A stretch of 64,000 nt of DNA from Phytoseiulus persimilis (taxonomy: Eukaryota; Arthropoda; Arachnida; Mesostigmata; Phytoseiidae), in contig CM075104.1 of NCBI GenBank assembly GCA_037576195.1, positions 16,880,211 through 16,944,210 of the forward strand. The letters run 5' to 3'. The notes beneath the pieces were generated by a model, which was not told the DNA's origin, ran no database searches, and saw only the letters and a list, made by a program, of their open reading frames with translations. A program made the translations under genes and the position numbers. Positions within the stretch are counted from its first letter, which is position 1. Each line of letters starts with the position of its first letter. This document shows, one piece after another, positions 61,491 to 64,000 of the stretch.

Positions 61491-63049
61491 GCTGATTTAG
61501 ATATCATAAGTTTGTTTAGTCAAGCGGGAGAGCCTGAATCTTGATTGATTCATCGATTGAATATTCATGGAGCATCTCCTGGCCGTATTTACACTCCTGA
61601 AATGGCAGAGGAACTTTTTACGGGGCAGTGACTCAGCTTGTCGATGATGCGGTTGAACCTATTCAACCACCAGGGGTCCGGGTCCTTCTTCCGTTCCTAT
61701 CCCTTGAGCATTCTCTTGGTGTCGGATATCGTTCTTGGCGTGTTCCTCACTCGTAGTCCCGAACGTTCCTATATTGTATACTCAGCATCTGAGATTCCTT
61801 CGCATTCTAGGAGCACATATTCGGTTGTTCATTCCTCCGTCCCGACATAACCTTCCGCCATTCCTCGTCCAGTTCATTCTCAAAAGTCCCTCCTACATAT
61901 TTGCTGTAGTTTCCGAGACTGATCTTCGTCTCGTTGGATGATGATTCTTTCAACTCTTCGCATTTGAATCGTCTCTCGGCCTGCATGATTATTTGTTTCC
62001 AGCAAGGTTCCTGTTCTTGTGATCTCCAGGATACTGTGGATTTTTTTGGCCACCTTGTTTCACTTAGAACTTCGCCGAATGTCGCTTACTGCAGTCTGGT
62101 GTTCGACTTCATTCTGCCGTCATTCCTCTGGTTATCACGGGCGCAAAATTCGAGGTTACCGCAGTAAAATCTCGAGAAAGGCGTTGCTGTCCTCAGATCC
62201 GAAAAGCCGCGATCGTGAGTCGTATATCCGGGGTTGGATTGGGTTGTAGTCTGTACGTTGGACAGGATAATTACTGAGAGGAAGGTCGCCCTGCGCGGCG
62301 CTAGAGGAGCGGACGAAGGATGGTAAATATTGATGTCGAAATGCTTGACCGGCACACTGCATTTGATCGCCAACCTCAGAAAACTCCCGTCGGTGATGCA
62401 GGTGGCTCATGATCAGCTGGCTGCTGTGGGTCGCCTCCAAAAACAAGCAGTGATCAGATCCCTGCTGGATATGGGGGAGTATTGTCAGGGACCTCCTATC
62501 CGGTGAAGTTTGGTAAACTTGGAAAAACGTCTCTGGAATGTATTCAGCGAACTATTGTCAACTCAAACAACATTGACTCTTCATCTAGTGTCTTCTGCAG
62601 TACTTGGACGAATCCCCACCCCCTTTCCGCAGCAGTGCAGCAAGGATCCAGCTACTATGATACCCGGCGAATGGAAAAACGCCGGTTTGCGTGACTGACG
62701 TGGATCGTCTCCGAGCCGATCAGGCGAGGGTTTTCTCCAACCCTCGTCGTCAATGGTTAGAGTTCGGAACAATAAACTACGAGGAATGAGCTCGTGACCG
62801 TTTTCTTGGAAGCTGTTCCTTCTTCTTATTCGCTGCAGATGGTCTCAGAACTCACCAGAAGCGTGTCGAATCACCAGCTTCTCCCGGAATCAGAAATTTG
62901 TGTCCTTTGGGAGACGGCTCCCTTGTTCGACTGTCGAGCGAAACCCAGCAGATGGTCCTTTCGGTTCTCTGGGAAGCTTGAAATTTTGCGAGTTCTCATT
63001 CTGGGTCTCTCATGTGCGGGAGGCTGAGTCATGAGTCGACTGAAGCCGG
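61491..63049. other. No gene recognised
   Basis: Between the P pseudogene and repeat copy 3. Two overlapping minus-strand frames near 61.80-62.02 kb (one beginning MQAERRFKCEELKESS) are open for ~60 codons but lack motifs; they could be a fragment of a decayed element. Confidence 0.4.
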
Positions 63050-64000
63050 AAGATTACCCCACCGATTTTAGGGGGTAAGAGTTTAGTTCAGGCTCATTGA
63101 ATCACGTCCTGAGGAGGAGAATGAGAATTCTCGAGGGGATCCTGCTTTGGAGCCAACTGTAGTAGCAAAAAGAGAGCTTCACCACGAAGCCCCGGCCGCA
63201 GCCTCTGTTCCCTGGAGGAATGTGCCGCAATCCGCAAATGCCGGCCTGGCCGCAGCCTAACGCTCCTCTGGAAGGTCTCTCTAGCTCGACTCCTCATGAT
63301 CCGCAGATCATCGGCTCGCAAGCCATGTCCTCTCGGGACAACATTGGGACGTTCCGTCTGCAATTTAAGCTCAAAGTTCTCCGGACAATTTCAAGCTCAT
63401 GAGAGATCGGGATAGATCTTCAATTCGCGTTCCTTTCTGATATCGGAAACTTTCCACGTGAAGCCTAAATCATCAGCAAACCGTGGATGAAGAACTCTAT
63501 AAGCTGATTCGATTATTCGTGGTTTCGATGCTCAGCTGTCGTTCAAACTTCATCATACTGTTGGAGGTCGAGAACTCGTGGAGGCCAGATTTTCTCTTCT
63601 CGGGATAGCTGTCGAGCCGGAGAGATGTGTCGGCTGAATTGGAGCGATCGATGACATGTTGACATTCTCGAATCACTTCCCGAAGAGCTCATTCTCGGGT
63701 TCTTCCGCCGCTCCCCATTCCGACGCCGAATCAGAAAATCGGAGTCATGAAATGAAATCCAGTCTGGCATCTCAGCGATTCTCCTCTGTTCCTCGGCAGT
63801 CTCGCTACGGTATCCACCCCGCGCTAGCTATCGCCCAGTGACCAGAATGCTTCTTAGCGAGAGAGAGAAGGAAAACTCCCCGTCGCAAATGAACAATGAT
63901 TTATGTCGGTGCCCTTGGAGCGGTCAATCATATTATTTCATTGAATGAATGGGCTGAATGCAACGGCATGACGCAGCCCTTTGCTGCACAGCTCCGACAT
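63050..64000 (+). repeat. Multi-kb dispersed repeat, copy 3 (runs off the window)
   Basis: Same orientation as copies 1 and 2, starting around CATGTGCGGGAGGCTGAGTCATG (63012-63034). Landmarks are CCGCAGATCATCGGCTCGCAAGCCATGTCCTC near 63301, GAAGCCTAAATCATCAGCAAACCG near 63462, CTCTATAAGCTGATTC near 63494, and CGATCGATGACATGTTGACATTC near 63646. Closer to copy 1 than to copy 2 in the 63.2-63.4 kb part. The right end lies beyond 64 kb. Confidence 0.55.

Overview
Eukaryotic nuclear DNA, almost certainly arthropod. Recognisable genes are split into many short exons with clean GT/AG borders and introns mostly of 60-500 bp. They include a Beaten-path (Beat) axon-guidance immunoglobulin gene, a P/OCA2-type 12-TM transporter, an APC (adenomatous polyposis coli) homologue and a dead mariner transposon. 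Balanced base composition, compact introns and this gene set would fit a mite such as a phytoseiid, but that is inference and the species cannot be named from the sequence. I saw no bacterial operons, CRISPR arrays or viral genes.

Layout. 1-14.85 kb: no supported gene; GC-rich, with patches of 4-nt periodicity, a 19-G run and a ~173-bp (CT)n tract. 14.85-22.29 kb (minus): eight in-frame exons of a Beat-family protein with one Ig1 and, unusually, two Ig2-type modules. The first (signal peptide) exon was not found. 22.3-31.7 kb: nothing firm. 31.69-31.99 kb (minus): exons of an unrecognised gene including a 19-nt microexon. 33.38-33.75 kb (plus): possible small single-pass membrane protein. 34.14-34.61 kb: foldback element with ~150-bp inverted arms. 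38.64-43.25 kb (minus): complete 13-exon P/OCA2-like gene, 717 aa. 46.85-47.42 kb (minus): orphan 191-aa ORF with an adjacent AATAAA. 49.15-50.10 kb (plus): degenerate mariner transposase. 50.55-53.33 kb (minus): 3' part of an APC gene whose single large last exon ends in a UBX-like ubiquitin fold. 53.4-64 kb: mostly decayed repeats, among them an inverted pseudogene copy of the P gene's 5' half and the second and third copies of a multi-kb repeat whose first copy is at 44.0-46.5 kb.

The genes are functionally unrelated (guidance receptor, organelle transporter, Wnt scaffold), as expected for a eukaryotic region. The most novel item is the APC-UBX architecture: beta-catenin- and Axin-binding type motifs and a p97-cofactor-type domain in one uninterrupted reading frame. 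The second is the Beat gene with tandem Ig2 modules joined by symmetric phase-1 introns. Exon borders were placed by eye from splice consensus, reading phase and family resemblance; no alignment software was used.
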